Shown here piece by piece: positions 10,552 to 21,607 of a stretch of DNA of 64,000 bases. Source of the DNA: Trametes villosa (taxonomy: Eukaryota; Basidiomycota; Agaricomycetes; Polyporales; Polyporaceae); contig PUDQ02000033.1 in NCBI GenBank assembly GCA_002964805.2, positions 744,001 to 808,000 on the forward strand, given 5' to 3'. Position 1 is the first letter of the stretch, and each line of letters opens with the position of its first letter. The translations under genes and the position numbers were made by a program. The notes under the pieces were generated by a model that made no database searches, was not told the DNA's origin, and saw only the letters and a program-made list of their open reading frames with translations.

Positions 10552-11840
10552 TCATGAATCCGGCTGTTCGCCAGTGTCCTCCTTGGCCCCCTCTTCTAAT
10601 CGTCGCCGCTTGCGCTCCAGGTACCGCTCCTTCGCGCTCTTCACTGTCTCCTCGTTGTTGCGCTTCGCCACCGTCCGACTGATGCTCTCCTGCTCCTGCC
10701 TTTGCCTCTCTGCCCGTATACGCTCCTGCTCCTCCTCGAGCTGACGTTGGACTTCTCGCGCGCGCCGTTCGTTGATCTCCTTCCGTGTCGCGGCGGTACC
10801 GACGGCTCGATGCGCTTGTACAGGCTCGGACAACCCCGACCGGTCCTTGGAGGCATGCAAACCAAGGCGGCGGGTATTGGGGGCGGACAGGTTGAGACCC
10901 GCGGAGAGGAGCTCCCGCTTGTCTACGATCTGGTTGTCGTCGTTGAGCTCGACGTCCTTGCCCTGTTCTCGTGCGGCTCGCGCCAGCTCTGCGTCCGACT
11001 TCGGGGTGAGGTCGACAGGTTTCGTGATGGTGAGGTTCTGCGAGGGGCCTTGCGGTCCTGCCGGGGGTGCTTCGGTCGCGGCTACCGTCTGTTCGTGCTT
11101 CTGCTCCGACTCCTCTAGCAGCTTGCGGTAGAAGTGCGCCATCCCGGTGCCCACGCCTTTCTTCTTCTTCTTTTCCTCCTCTGTCATGTAGGCATGAGTA
11201 CGCCGAAGGCATGTTGCAAGCACTACGTTGGCTCACCGTCACGTTGTCGCTCTTCCTCTTCCGCTTTTCGGAGCTCGGCCATTTGGTCCTTGTACGCTTG
11301 CGTGACGAAGGCCTCCTTGCCCTCGAACTCGTCGCCCTCCATCTCGCGTTCGCGCTGGATCATCTTCTCCTCGGCCCTCAAGTGGTCAAGCCGCCTCGTC
11401 GCAGCAGACGACAGCAGGCCGCTAATGTACTTGGGCTGCAAACGCCTTCAGTATATCAGCGCTCGGAAAGACAGACCCCGGGGGGCACATGCACACGAAG
11501 GGGCACTCACCTTGCGCTCCTTCGAGTCCGCCTCCTTCGCCTCCTTCTGCTTCACCTTCGCCTCCTGCATCTTGTCCCACACCTCGTCGTACTGGAAAAC
11601 GGTGGAGTCGACGCGCGCCTCCTGCTCGAGCCGCTTCTTCATCGACTTGGACATCTCCACGCTCTGCGCGATGAACTGCTTGTTCGCGGCGACCTTCGCC
11701 TTGTCCCCCGTCGCGGTCGGCGCCGCGTCCATGGGCTCGTCGTCGTCGAGGGAGGCGAAGGCGGCGGGGCGTTTGAGCGACGGGGGGTCCGCTGCGGGCT
11801 TGGCCGCGGCCTTGCCCTTGAGTGAGAAGGAGACCTTCAT
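10552..11840 (-). CDS. NSRP1/CCDC55-like nuclear speckle splicing regulator
   Basis: Starts at 11840 (MKVSFSLKGK). Exon 1 ends at 11511 (ADSKERK|GTGAGT). The next exon begins PKYISGLLSSAATRR; the last holds a KKKKK stretch, HFYRKLLEESEQ and ends ...GEQPDS. The order EVWDKMQEAK, PKYI..LL..A..R, then highly charged coiled-coil with EGDEFEGKEAFVTQAYKDQM matches the DUF2040/NSRP1 family of nuclear speckle proteins that affect alternative splicing. The C-terminal ~120 residues are Arg/Glu-rich coiled coil (KEINERRAREVQRQLEEEQ). The start-to-start gap to MTR3 is only 121 bp. Confidence 0.85.
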
Positions 11841-11961
11841 GACGTCGACGTGAGTGCAGGACGGAGAGCTGTGGTAGCGCGTAGGCGCCCGGTGTGGCAG
11901 AAGTGAATTCAGCAGGCGCCCTGTAGCCCTGGCTTGACCGTGAACCTACTTGACCTTTGCT
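11841..11961. promoter_or_regulatory. Very short bidirectional promoter NSRP1-like / MTR3
   Basis: 121 bp separates the two divergent ATGs, so both core promoters and both 5' UTRs must fit here. No TATA box is visible. Both genes act on nuclear RNA. Confidence 0.55.
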
Positions 11962-13004
11962 ATGGCTCAGAGCAACTTCGACCGGAGGCGCATCAACGGA
12001 CCAGAGGAGAGCTACCGGCCCGTGTTTGAGCTGGACGATGAGCAGGAGATGGGGTGGAAGGCTGGCGCACCAAGGAAAGGGCGTGCGGCGCGGGATATTC
12101 GGCCAATATGTATGCGCTTCTCTTCGTGATTTGTGCTTGGACTAACGCGACATATGAAGACTTGAAGGCGGGCCTGATCAACCAGGCGAATGGGTCGGCA
12201 TATATTGAGACTGAGAGGACGAAGATTGCCTGCGCGGTGTAAGTGCGTGCACTCTCCGTTCCGACTTGGAGGGTAAACAAACACGCCTTCCTGCAGGTAT
12301 GGACCACGGCAATCCAAGAACACCGTCTACAGCGAGAAGGGCCGGCTGAACGTCGAGGTGAAGTTCGCGCCCTTCTCATGTACAAAACGAAGAGTCCCTA
12401 TCCGAGTGCGTCCGCTCAAGTGCATACATTCTTTTCGAGTACTCACGACGCGTCGCAGGACGCGGAGGACCGTTCTGTCGCGGTGCAAATCCAGCAGGCC
12501 CTGAACTCTGCAGTCAGGCTAGAACTCCTCCCAAAATCGACCCTAGACATCTTTGTTACGGTCATCGAGAACGATGGTATAGAGGGATGTATCGCGGCAG
12601 GGTCTGTGGCGGCGAGTGTAGCCTTGGCAGATGCTGGCATCGAGATGCTCGGGCTGGTAGCGTCTTGCTCCGCTGTGAGTAAATTGGCTCTCCGTTCGGC
12701 CACTGAACTGACACCCTCATAGGCCGTGGTCGGAGAGGAGATCTGGATGGACCCTACAGATGAAGAAAGCAAAGGGGCCTCTGGGAGCCTGGTTCTTGCC
12801 GGTTTGCCTGCTCTTGGGACGATAACAAGCGTCTGGCAATCTGGCTCAATGACACCCGACGAAGCAATCAGGGTAAGTTCGGTCATTTCATGGCTAAGGC
12901 GTGAACTGATGGTCGAGTAGTGCATGGAGGCATGTCAAGAGTCTTGTGGGGAGATACATACTGTGATGGCACAGTCGCTACTCGAGACCACCCAGAATAC
13001 ATGA
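11962..13004 (+). CDS. MTR3: Exosome ring subunit Mtr3 (EXOSC6), RNase PH fold
   Basis: Starts MAQSNFDRRRINGPEES. Exons are separated by short introns at about 12111-12159, 12240-12297, 12400-12457, 12675-12722 and 12872-12920; the TGA is at 13002-13004. RNase PH-like domain: DIRPIYLKAGLINQANGSAY, TKIACAVYGPRQSKN, GRLNVEVKFAPFSC, DAEDRSVAVQIQQAL and a long C-terminal half with DAGIEMLGLVASCSA. This order fits Mtr3, one of six catalytically inactive ring subunits, better than Rrp41, since no phosphate/catalytic motif is apparent. It partners in the same complex as Rrp4. Confidence 0.87.
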
Positions 13005-13606
13005 CGTACGGTGTGCCCCCCGAAGGCCTGAAGTCCTCGCATCTGTCGGTTCGTGGCTCCTGTGAACCTGCCGAAGACGAGGTGAGCTCGCGCGGGCCCA
13101 GGTCGATCGTTGGACGTGCTCAGTGCTCTATGAATCTCGCCTGGACACCTAATGCAGGCTTCGCTTTTTGCGGGCTGAAGCGAAGCAGGTATTGTCCTGG
13201 CCCAGCGCGCTGGTCTTCAAGTTCACGCTCGCGGTTTCGGCAGGACTCTACAGACACACTACACCGGTCCCCGCGCACGCCGGAGGGGCCCCATGCCTTT
13301 ATGTATGCGCATGCATCGTAGTAGTGTACGATATGCCTGTGCAGTATAACCTATAGGATCCAATAGAACGAACTCCAATGACACCATCACACGCGCATGA
13401 AGCGCCCGTGCTGTACATTCGCGTGCAGCACTTTGGCCTCGACCTTCACGCGCACGTCCTCGTACGGTGTAGACGACCTCTAATCTTCCTTCCAACGACC
13501 TGAGACGATACACTGACCTCTTTCTGCGTTCACTGGGCTACGAGCACTCTAATTCTCCTACTCCGACAAGTGCTTCTCCACCCCCTCGCCGTTCCGACGG
13601 ACTCGC
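13005..13606 (+). other. Intergenic region with a small hairpin (13158-13186)
   Basis: 602 bp between MTR3 and the permease gene. A perfect 9-bp inverted repeat (GCTTCGCTT / AAGCGAAGC) with an 11-nt loop lies about 155 bp after the MTR3 stop, probably in its 3' UTR. Otherwise nothing recognisable. Confidence 0.5.
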
Positions 13607-16053
13607 ATGACCTCTTCCACGCCGAACGCGACGCTACTAGACAATCTCCGGTCGCCCAGAAGCGCTACCTCCGCCATCTACTCTCCCTCTATACGCTCGA
13701 CTCGTATATCCGAGGACTCTGATGACTCCCTACGCGACCTCGAGCTCTCGGACGGACCCTTGCTAGCAGAAACCGCCAGGCCGCTCCGACCTCGATCATA
13801 CTCCGTCTCGGGGTTCGACTTCCAGCATGACCTGCTCCCGCTCAGCGCGAGCTTGAGCGAGCCGGATGAGATACATCCTGAGTCGCATGAAAAGCGACTA
13901 AGCCTGGTGAATGGTACGTCCCTACGTTTGGTACACATGTCGGCCGGTCAATGAACGGCGGTCGGGCGTGTACAGGCATTGCCTTGATTGTTGGACTGCA
14001 GATTGGTTCGGGCATCTTGTACGTGATTCTCGGTTTATATGCCGATGTCCAGAAGCTTAACAAGCCAATAGCTCATCACCCGGCGTGGTGGTAGCCAACA
14101 CGCAGAGTGTCGGAGCGAGTCTGCTGGTCTGGGTCGCGGCAGGCGTGCTAGGATGGACCGGCGCGAGCAGTTTCGCAGAACTGGGGTCCTCTATACCCGT
14201 AAACGGAGGAGCGCAGGCATACCTCCAATATTCCTACGGACCCCTCGTATCATACCTCTTCGCATGGACAGCAATATCCGCCCTCAAACCAGGTCTGTCA
14301 CAGAGACTCAGCCTGGTCACGTACTGCGTCCTATTGCTAACCTTGCGCTACAGGGGGCAATGCTGTCATCAGCCTAATATTTGCCGAATACCTTAATAGA
14401 CTCTTCTGGCACAGTACCCGCGCAGAGGTATCGCCGGATGATATACCCGAGTGGGCGACGAAGCTCACCGCTGTCGCGGCAGTCGTTGTGGTCTCAATCA
14501 TCTGTGTGGCCACACCGACGCTGGGAACCCGCGCTGCTGTAGTATTTACGACTGTGAAGGTGAGCTCATATGCGTTCGTCCAAAGTATCAGGCACTCACG
14601 ACCTATAGATTATTGCATTGGTGGGTAGACCTCTCCTTGCGTGCCAGGTAGCATTGAGACCAATGGTCGACAGGTTTCCATCACCGTCCTGGGGCTTGTT
14701 CAACTAGCACGGGGGCGGGCATCCACCTCGTTCACCGAGCCTCTCTTCGAGCATTCCAGTACAAGTCCGTCAGCATATGCGTTGGCGCTCTACTCTGGGC
14801 TTTGGGCGTTCGATGGCTGGGACCAAGCCAACTATGTCGGCGGAGAGATGAAGAATCCCGAGAAGAACATTCCGCGAGCTATCCATCTCAGCATGATTGT
14901 GGTCATGGTGAGTCTCATGATACGCAACCGCGCGCACTGGGTGTTCACCCACGAGAACAGATCTTGTTCGTCCTGGCGAACGTTGCTTACTTTGCGGTCT
15001 TGGACAAGGTGAATAATTCCTTACGGGCTTGTCTACTATGAAGTTGACGATAGGCGTAGAACACTGTTGGCCTCAGCAATACAGTCGCACTCGACTTCGG
15101 ACGTGCGTTGTTCGGCCCAGTAGGCGGAGTTGTCTTTGCTGCGATGGTCGCGTTCTCCTGCTTTGGCGCACTGAACGGTGTGTGCATCCCGCAAGTCGCC
15201 CGCGTACGCTGTGCTCACTTACGTGCCTGTTTGGCGTAGGTTCTTTCTTCACGTCCTCACGTCTAATCTACGCCGCCGGAAAAGAGGGCTACCTCCCTGC
15301 GCTCTTCGGCCGCCACAACAACTTCCTGAAGACCCCCCTGAACGCGATGTGCCTAAACGCAGCGCTGACGACGATGTTCATCCTCATCGGTGGCGGTTTC
15401 CGATCGCTCATCAACTTTGCTGTGGTGGCTTCATGGGCGTTCTATTTCCTGACGGTGTGTAAACCGTCTTTGCGGGCCCGAGACGACCGCTGAGCTGCGG
15501 ATCCGCAGGTTCTGGGGTTGGTCATCCTGCGAGTGAAGGAGCCGACGCTGCACAGGCCGTACAAGACGTGGATCGTCACGCCGCTGGTGTTTTGCGCAGT
15601 AAGTGCTACAGTTCAACCGCCATTGCCTATCCGGGGTTGTGCGAGTCGCGGCTAAACTAGTGCTGCCTCTCCCTCCGCAGGTGTGCATATTTTTGCTGTG
15701 CATGCCCATTATTGCTGCGCCCCTGGAGGCTATTGCTGTACTGGGTACGTCGCCACCTGGCACATTCTATAGCAGCACCGCTGATCCTCCCGCAGGCTTC
15801 GTTCTCGCGGGCGTGCCGCTGTATTACATCACGCACCGGCACGAGGGGCAGCCCACGCGCGTGCAAGGTAAGGCAGTCCTGCTGAATTGCGCTGGCAGGG
15901 GATTCACCGACGATCTGCCTCTATACAGCGTTCTTCTCTGGGATCGGAGCGCGGATAAGGGGGAGGCCCGCGCCGGGCGCGGGGTGGCAGGCGGTGGCGA
16001 CGGAGGGGGACGAGAACCTCGAGATGGAGGAGTCGCGGACGCCTGCGCGATAG
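13607..16053 (+). CDS. LAT/MUP1-type amino-acid permease (APC superfamily)
   Basis: Plasma-membrane amino-acid/H+ transporter of the L-type (LAT) branch that includes yeast methionine permease Mup1. About 100 residues of cytosolic Ser-rich N-terminus (MTSSTPNATLLDNLRS...) are followed by roughly 12 hydrophobic helices. TM1 carries the APC substrate motif IGSGIF. Later landmarks are SSFAELGSSIPVNGGAQAYL, LWAFDGWDQANYVGGEMKNP, NIPRAIHLS and GSFFTSSRLIYAAGKEGYLP. The C-terminus is short and cytosolic, ending ...EESRTPARQ. About ten introns of 50-65 nt interrupt it; every exon I translated is open. Substrate is not decidable from sequence. Confidence 0.88.
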
Positions 16054-16628
16054 CTATTAGTATACACGATGGGCCACGACGATCGACCGTGGTAGAGTCG
16101 AATAGACACGTTTCCACACTGGCAGTGCGACTTAGCCGGCGTTTGTGGCACTCAGTTCCACAGCACTGCTTGCCTTTCTGGCATGTGCGATTGCTAAGAC
16201 CGAGGCTGACACACAGCGGCGAGACGAAACGCGCTACGCCGCACAGAGGGTCGGAGCATGCAATCCGCTGTGTCCTTTTAGCTAGGATGCTGACTGATGT
16301 ACATGTCAGAGCGTCGAGCATTCGTCGGCTTAGCTACGGTCGGCGTTTCCCGCGCGACGGTATCTGGGATGTGTGAGCTTGTTGCGCCATTGATCACGAT
16401 GGCGCCGTCGCCGCCGGGATAAATACGAGCTCGGGGACATACACGCTCTTCAGCTTCTCCATATCCGTATCTGTGTCTCTTCGTCCCGTCCGCCACCCCC
16501 GCTTCTCCCCGCTCACAACCCTTGCGTGCGTACTTATTTCGCGCGCGCGCGGACTCGCCGTGTTGCTGATGATCGCGCGTCCCCTTGGCCTCTAGCTCTC
16601 CGACTAGATCCGACAGCTACTTACCACC
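16054..16628 (+). promoter_or_regulatory. ATX1 upstream region with TATA-like element
   Basis: 575 bp. A GGGATAAATACG motif at about 16417-16428 is a TATA-like candidate roughly 200 bp before the ATG. Alternating GCGCGC runs near 16541-16550. No ORF of note. Confidence 0.45.
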
Positions 16629-17085
16629 ATGGTGCGTTCGCTTGCGCGCAGGAGAGCAGCGGGACTGACGGTGGGAATGCTGACGCGCAGTCCGAGCACA
16701 CTTACAAGTTCAACGTGAAGGTGATGACGCCTGATTTGAGCTTGCCGAGGGGGATGACTGAGCGAGGATGGGTTCCGCAGATGACCTGCACCGGGTGCTC
16801 AGGCGCGATTGATCGCGTGCTGAAGAAGACGGACGGTGCGTATCGGGCCCGGTATGCTCAAAGGCGAGAGAGATGCTGAGCGGGGAGATATGCAGGTGTC
16901 GCGGAGTACGACATCAGCCTGGAGAAGCAGGAGGTGCTCGTGAAGGGCACGATCCCGTACGACGACCTGCACGCGAAGATCGCGAAGACCGGCAAGCAGG
17001 TGCGCGTTCTGAGGATGCGGTGTTTGAAGTGTGCCCAGACTTACGTGGGTGCACCTAGATCCTCTCTGGAGAGACTGTGGTATGA
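16629..17085 (+). CDS. ATX1: Cytosolic copper chaperone Atx1
   Basis: 72-aa metallochaperone that hands Cu(I) to the Ccc2-type P-ATPase of the secretory pathway. Five exons: 16629-16631 (the ATG alone), 16691-16720, 16781-16835, 16896-16999, 17059-17085. The spliced protein starts MSEHTYKFNVKMTCTGCSGA and ends KTGKQILSGETVV. The metal site MTCTGC (Cys14, Cys17) is the standard MxCxxC, followed by the conserved Lys-rich loop KTGK. Length equals the usual 70-75 aa. No unspliced ORF covers it, so automated calls could miss it. Next on the same strand is the ferric-reductase-like gene, an iron/copper context. Confidence 0.9.
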
Positions 17086-17855
17086 TCGCGCGCACGGTTG
17101 CTATGGGTCTCGCAGCTTCGGTGGATGGGAATGTACGAGTTTACAGGTGCAGATGAATGTCGCGTTGCTCTATGAATGCACAACGATGTATGTCCGAACG
17201 GCTGCTGTGGGAAGCCCGATAAGTCCAACGTTGTACGCCGGGGGTGTGAAGCGAGTGGATTTAAGATTGATATGCGCAGAGGCGGCCGCCGGGAGGTGGT
17301 AAGCGAGGCGTAGTGGAGCCGAGCGATTTCGGCGCCCTGATCAGGGTCTGCTGTCGCGTGTGCGGCCGGAGCGCGCAGTTGGTGCGATGAGGATCTCGGA
17401 AGAAAGTCTATGACGACTCCGAGGAACGGACGTGCCGCGCCGGCCGTGGCCTGCCCACCTCGAGACCCGTCCCGCCCAGCGCATTTGTCCACGAATATTC
17501 CTCCTGCGCTCGCTCGCCTTCGCCGTGCCCCCTTCCCAGCTGCGCACGATGACACCGCTCTCTCCCGCACACGAGCCCCAGTAGTAATTATACGACCTCC
17601 CACCGCAGCCCGCGCAGGCGCCCCCAATTTGACGACTGTACTGTTCCCCCGCCGTCCAGCCTGCCCCGCACTCGATCGCCAACCGCCCCGGGCCAAGAGT
17701 CCCGTTCCTGGAATCCGTCTCCATCTGGACTCTCTTCGCCTCTCCCGCAAGCGCAGTTAGACATATAGAGGGCGCCCAGGTCCGTATCCGCCTTCCTCAA
17801 CGCGCCCTCTGCCGTCAGTCTCTCATTTCAAGTTCGCCTAGGTCCCCCCTCCCGC
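17086..17855 (+). promoter_or_regulatory. Upstream region of the ferric-reductase-like gene
   Basis: 770 bp. A CATATAGA element at about 17762, some 95 bp before the ATG, is a plausible TATA box. Open frames on both strands (17410-17760 plus, 17055-17750 minus) are Arg/Pro-rich by composition and not supported as genes. Confidence 0.5.
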
Positions 17856-20800
17856 ATGGCGGCTGCGAACGCGACCGCTTCACCACGGCCTGCCTATCCT
17901 GCCTCTCCCGCCTTCTCTAATGACCTCGAGTTCGTGACCGCCTACCTCACCGTCCATGTCCTCAGCGACCCCAGCCGCATATACTCCTACATCTTCTGGG
18001 TCGCCTTCGCCTTCGTGCTGATATGCTGCTCCATCCTGCACCATCTCCACCTGCGGGGCAGTTACATCGGTGCGCTTTGGAGCAAGTGGGCTATCCGCCG
18101 GCGGACATGGAGGAAGAAACATAGCTTGGCCGTCGCGAAAGCCAAGGGCCAACCGCACAGGCAGCCCTTCTCCCTCCCTGCCAATGCGCAGATATTCACG
18201 CTCGCCGTGATAGTCGTCGCGGCTCTGCTCGTCACCTTCCTCGGCCCTGACTACCTTGCCCCGGGCTCTACCCTGTGGACGCTGCAGGACTACCCCACCG
18301 CTACGACCTCCCTACCCAAGCGCGCCTACGAGATGTCTGACTACTTCAAGTATATGCCCCAGTACACCATCCCGAAGGCTTGGTGGACGACCGGTAACCG
18401 CACCGGTCTCATCGCCTTCACCCTCTTCCCCCTCTGTATCCTCTTCGCCCTCAAGTCTCCCCCGTTCGCCGTCCTCTCCCTCCCCTTCCTCGTCCAGCTC
18501 TACTGCGACAAGCTGCTCTGGCTCCACAAATGGACCGCGCGTCTCATATACTTTCTGACACTCCTCCATGTGGCTTTCTGGAGCGTGCAGCTCTCTATAG
18601 AGCGTCGCAACGGGAAGATAGCCTACACGTACGCATGGCAGTACGAGAAGTTCCTGTATGCTTGGACAGTGCGTAGTTGCACCACTCTTCCATTCCTGAT
18701 ATCCCAAAATACTCAGCTATTCTTGCCAGGCGTTTGGTTGCATGACCTTGCTCTTCGCACTGTCCATCTCTCCGCTGAGACGAGCACACTATGAGGCCTT
18801 CTACTTCCTGCACGTCCTGCTTGTCCCCCTTACGATCATCATGTCGGCGCTTCACCATCCCCCCGTATGGTGGTGGTGCTGGGCTGCTCTCGGGCTCTGG
18901 TTCGGCGAGCGCACATGGCGCTTTACCTGGTGGTTGTACACCAACGGCTATCTGGGCAGTTCCGCCGCCACTCCGTCGAACAAGCTGCGCAAGATGCCTT
19001 CGCGCATCGGAGGCAACGATCAGAAGAAGATCGAGGCACCGTACCCATCGCTGCCGTCTAAGGCGTCATTCCCCAACACGCCGATGTCAGGATCGACTGT
19101 CGGGCTCGCACACTATCCGCCGTCGTCTTCCATGGACCTCACCCCAGGCACGGGCCTCTCGCTGCCCACCGACTACGTCCCCCCGCCCGGATTCGCGCAC
19201 GCCGAGCTGCTCCCGGGGAACACCGTGCGCCTGCGCATCGTCACGCCCGGGTACCTCTCCTGGGCGCCCGGCCAGCACTTCCTCATCTCCGTCCCGTCCA
19301 TCAGCCGCTTCACGACGCACCCGTTCACTGCGGCGTCGATCTGCGACGAGCAGAACGCGCACGCGGACGGCCGCGTCCTCGTCTTCCTCATCCGCGCGAA
19401 GAACGGGTGGACGAAGGAGCTGTGGGACACCGTCGCGCTCATGACGGGCCGCAACCAGCAGTTCCGCAAGGGCGAGGCGCTGCCGCGCTGCGAGATGCCG
19501 CGGCGCGGCGTACTGCTGCGCGCGTGCGTGGACGGGCCGTATGGGTCGTCGGTGCGGGCGCGGTGGAACGATTATTCGACCGTGCTCATCGTGGCAGGCG
19601 GGTCAGGCGTGAGCTACGCACTCTCGGTGCTGCAGTACGTGTCCCTGTGTCTCGCAGGGCGGGATGGGCGGTTCCTTGGCGGCAAGTCAGGCGGGTTCGG
19701 GAAGCCAGGGTTCAAGACTACTCGGGTGCGCTTCGTGTGGCTTGTTCGAGAGTTCGGTAAGCGGGCTGTTCATCCGATTTTTAAAAACTGTTTCTTACCG
19801 TTCAATGTAGGGCACGTCCAGTGGTGTGCGTCGGTATTGCGCCGATGTACGGACATGGTACCAGCACCCGACCTCCAGGTGGACATCTTCGTAACGAACG
19901 TCAAGCCCGTCGCGCCGCCCAAAACCGCCCCAGCCGCCAAGCGGATATCGTTCGCGCCCCTACCCAAACCAGAGAAGGACGGTGCGCTCGAGCCTCCCCA
20001 CCCCGACTTCGCGGCGCCCTCAAGCCCGCGCTCCTCCGTCTCCTCCGACGACAGCGGCGAGGACACGGACGTCGACCTGAGCTACTACACCGGCGGGTAC
20101 GCGGCCGAGGAGGGCGCGCTGGGCCACGAGGAGCACGTGCTCGACCTCACGAACTTCGAGGGCGACAACGACACGGAGATGCCGGGCGAGGCGCAGTTCA
20201 ACCTCTCCGTGAAGCAGGAGGGCCGCGCGCGCCGGCGCATCACGCGCCGCATGACGATGGCGCTCTCCGCGAAGCAGGAGCTCGTGTACCGCGCGTCCGA
20301 GGCGCACTCGCACTTTGATAGCCCTGGCCAGTCGTCGGTGCAGCTCGTGAACCCGCGCGCGGCGCTCGCGCCCATCGACACTGACCCGAGCACGAGCAAC
20401 TATCGGCGACCAAACATCGGTATCAGCATCACGCCCTCCCCGGACCCTGCGTACAGCCCGAGACCTGCGTCGCCGATGACGGCGACCCCGCTCACGCCCA
20501 CACCAAACAGCGCGCACCCGCTCATTGACCCCTTCCGGGACCCAGGGCGCGGCTCCCCACGGCACTCGCGCAACCTCTCCGCCACGCCGAGCACGCCCGC
20601 CTCGCGGCGCGTGTCGCAAGCGCTCTCGGAGCGGTCGATCGAGACCCCCATCACGCCCGCGTCGCGGTTCGGGTCGCGCTCGCGGCTGAGCGTGTGGACG
20701 GACACGGACAGCTTCGCGGCGCTCGTGCCGGGGGGCGACGTCGAGAGCGCGCGCGAGCAGCTGCGGCTGGACCTCGACGACACGGAGGTTGAGGATGTGG

Positions 20801-21087
20801 GTGTTGTTGCGGAGCATGCGCGTCCCGGGAAGCCAAAGCTGGATAGGATCCTCGCGGACGAGGTCGAGCGGGCGAAGGGCGCGGTTGCTGTGGCTTGTGA
20901 GTGCTCTCTCCTTCTATGTCGTATGGTGTAGTATGTTGACGCGTGTGGGCGTATGCCAGGTTGCGGCCCTACGTCGCTGGACGCGATGATCCGCAAGGTT
21001 ATCGCGGCGCAGATCAACCCGGGACGCATCAAGCGCGGCGACATGCGCGGCTCGATTTCGCTCTTCTCAGAGGAGTTCTCGTATTGA
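17856..21087 (+). CDS. Ferric reductase-like flavocytochrome with long inserted Ser/Pro-rich segment
   Basis: FRE/NOX-type transmembrane electron carrier: moves electrons from NAD(P)H via FAD and hemes to extracellular Fe3+/Cu2+. Four exons (17856-18668, 18730-19756, 19811-20896, 20960-21087), 1017 aa. Seven or so helices include heme-ligand candidates LHKWTARLIYFLTLLHV and HYEAFYFLHV...ALHHP. FAD motif HPFTAAS (about residue 465), nucleotide-binding VAGGSGVSYAL, and a C-terminal CCGPTSLDAMIRKV near residue 980. Between these last two lies a ~320-residue acidic, Ser/Pro-rich, probably disordered insertion, making the protein longer than the usual 600-750 aa. Substrate iron versus copper cannot be told. 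Confidence 0.85.
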
Positions 21088-21607
21088 GGGGGCCAGGACG
21101 CGTGCCCTCGAAGGGTCTTCCCGCCTCCCTTGCTCACGGGTTCCAAGTGCATCCCGCCACGCCCGCTCTTTGACAGAACACTCGGACACTCTCCCCTTGC
21201 ATCGGACACGGACCATTGGTTTATAGATAGGTAGTTAATCGCTTGAGACTTGGTTGCACACATACAACACTGTATCTCTACACGTTCATTCTGCATCGGT
21301 AATCACACAAATTAGTGGTACTCACGTCCAGGGTCTATGGGGCCCTGTTTGCCGTTACCTCAGCTCTGGCACGGTTCGCCTATTCGTCTCGACCCGTGGT
21401 TTGGTAGCGCCGCGTACTAGCACTACTTGAGGAGGCTGAACTTGGGCGTCTATTCACGCTCATTCTGGGAGCAGATTCTACTGAACGCCTGCCGCAAAAC
21501 TGCTTGCCCCCAGGCTCTCTCGCTTTTCTCTTTCTCTTTCTCTCGCTCGGCCTCTGCGCCACTACAAAAACCCGCGTAGCGACTTCGTCCACCAGCTACT
21601 ACGCACG
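21088..21607 (+). promoter_or_regulatory. TRM1 upstream region with pyrimidine tract
   Basis: 520 bp. A CT-rich tract (TCTCTCGC, CTTTCTCTTTCTCT) at about 21515-21548 precedes the TRM1 start by about 60 bp, typical of fungal housekeeping promoters without TATA. Confidence 0.5.

Noticed and set aside
17410..17760. 116-aa ORF upstream of the ferric reductase, with an antisense counterpart
   Set aside because: GC-rich sequence open on both strands; lies where the promoter and 5' UTR should be.
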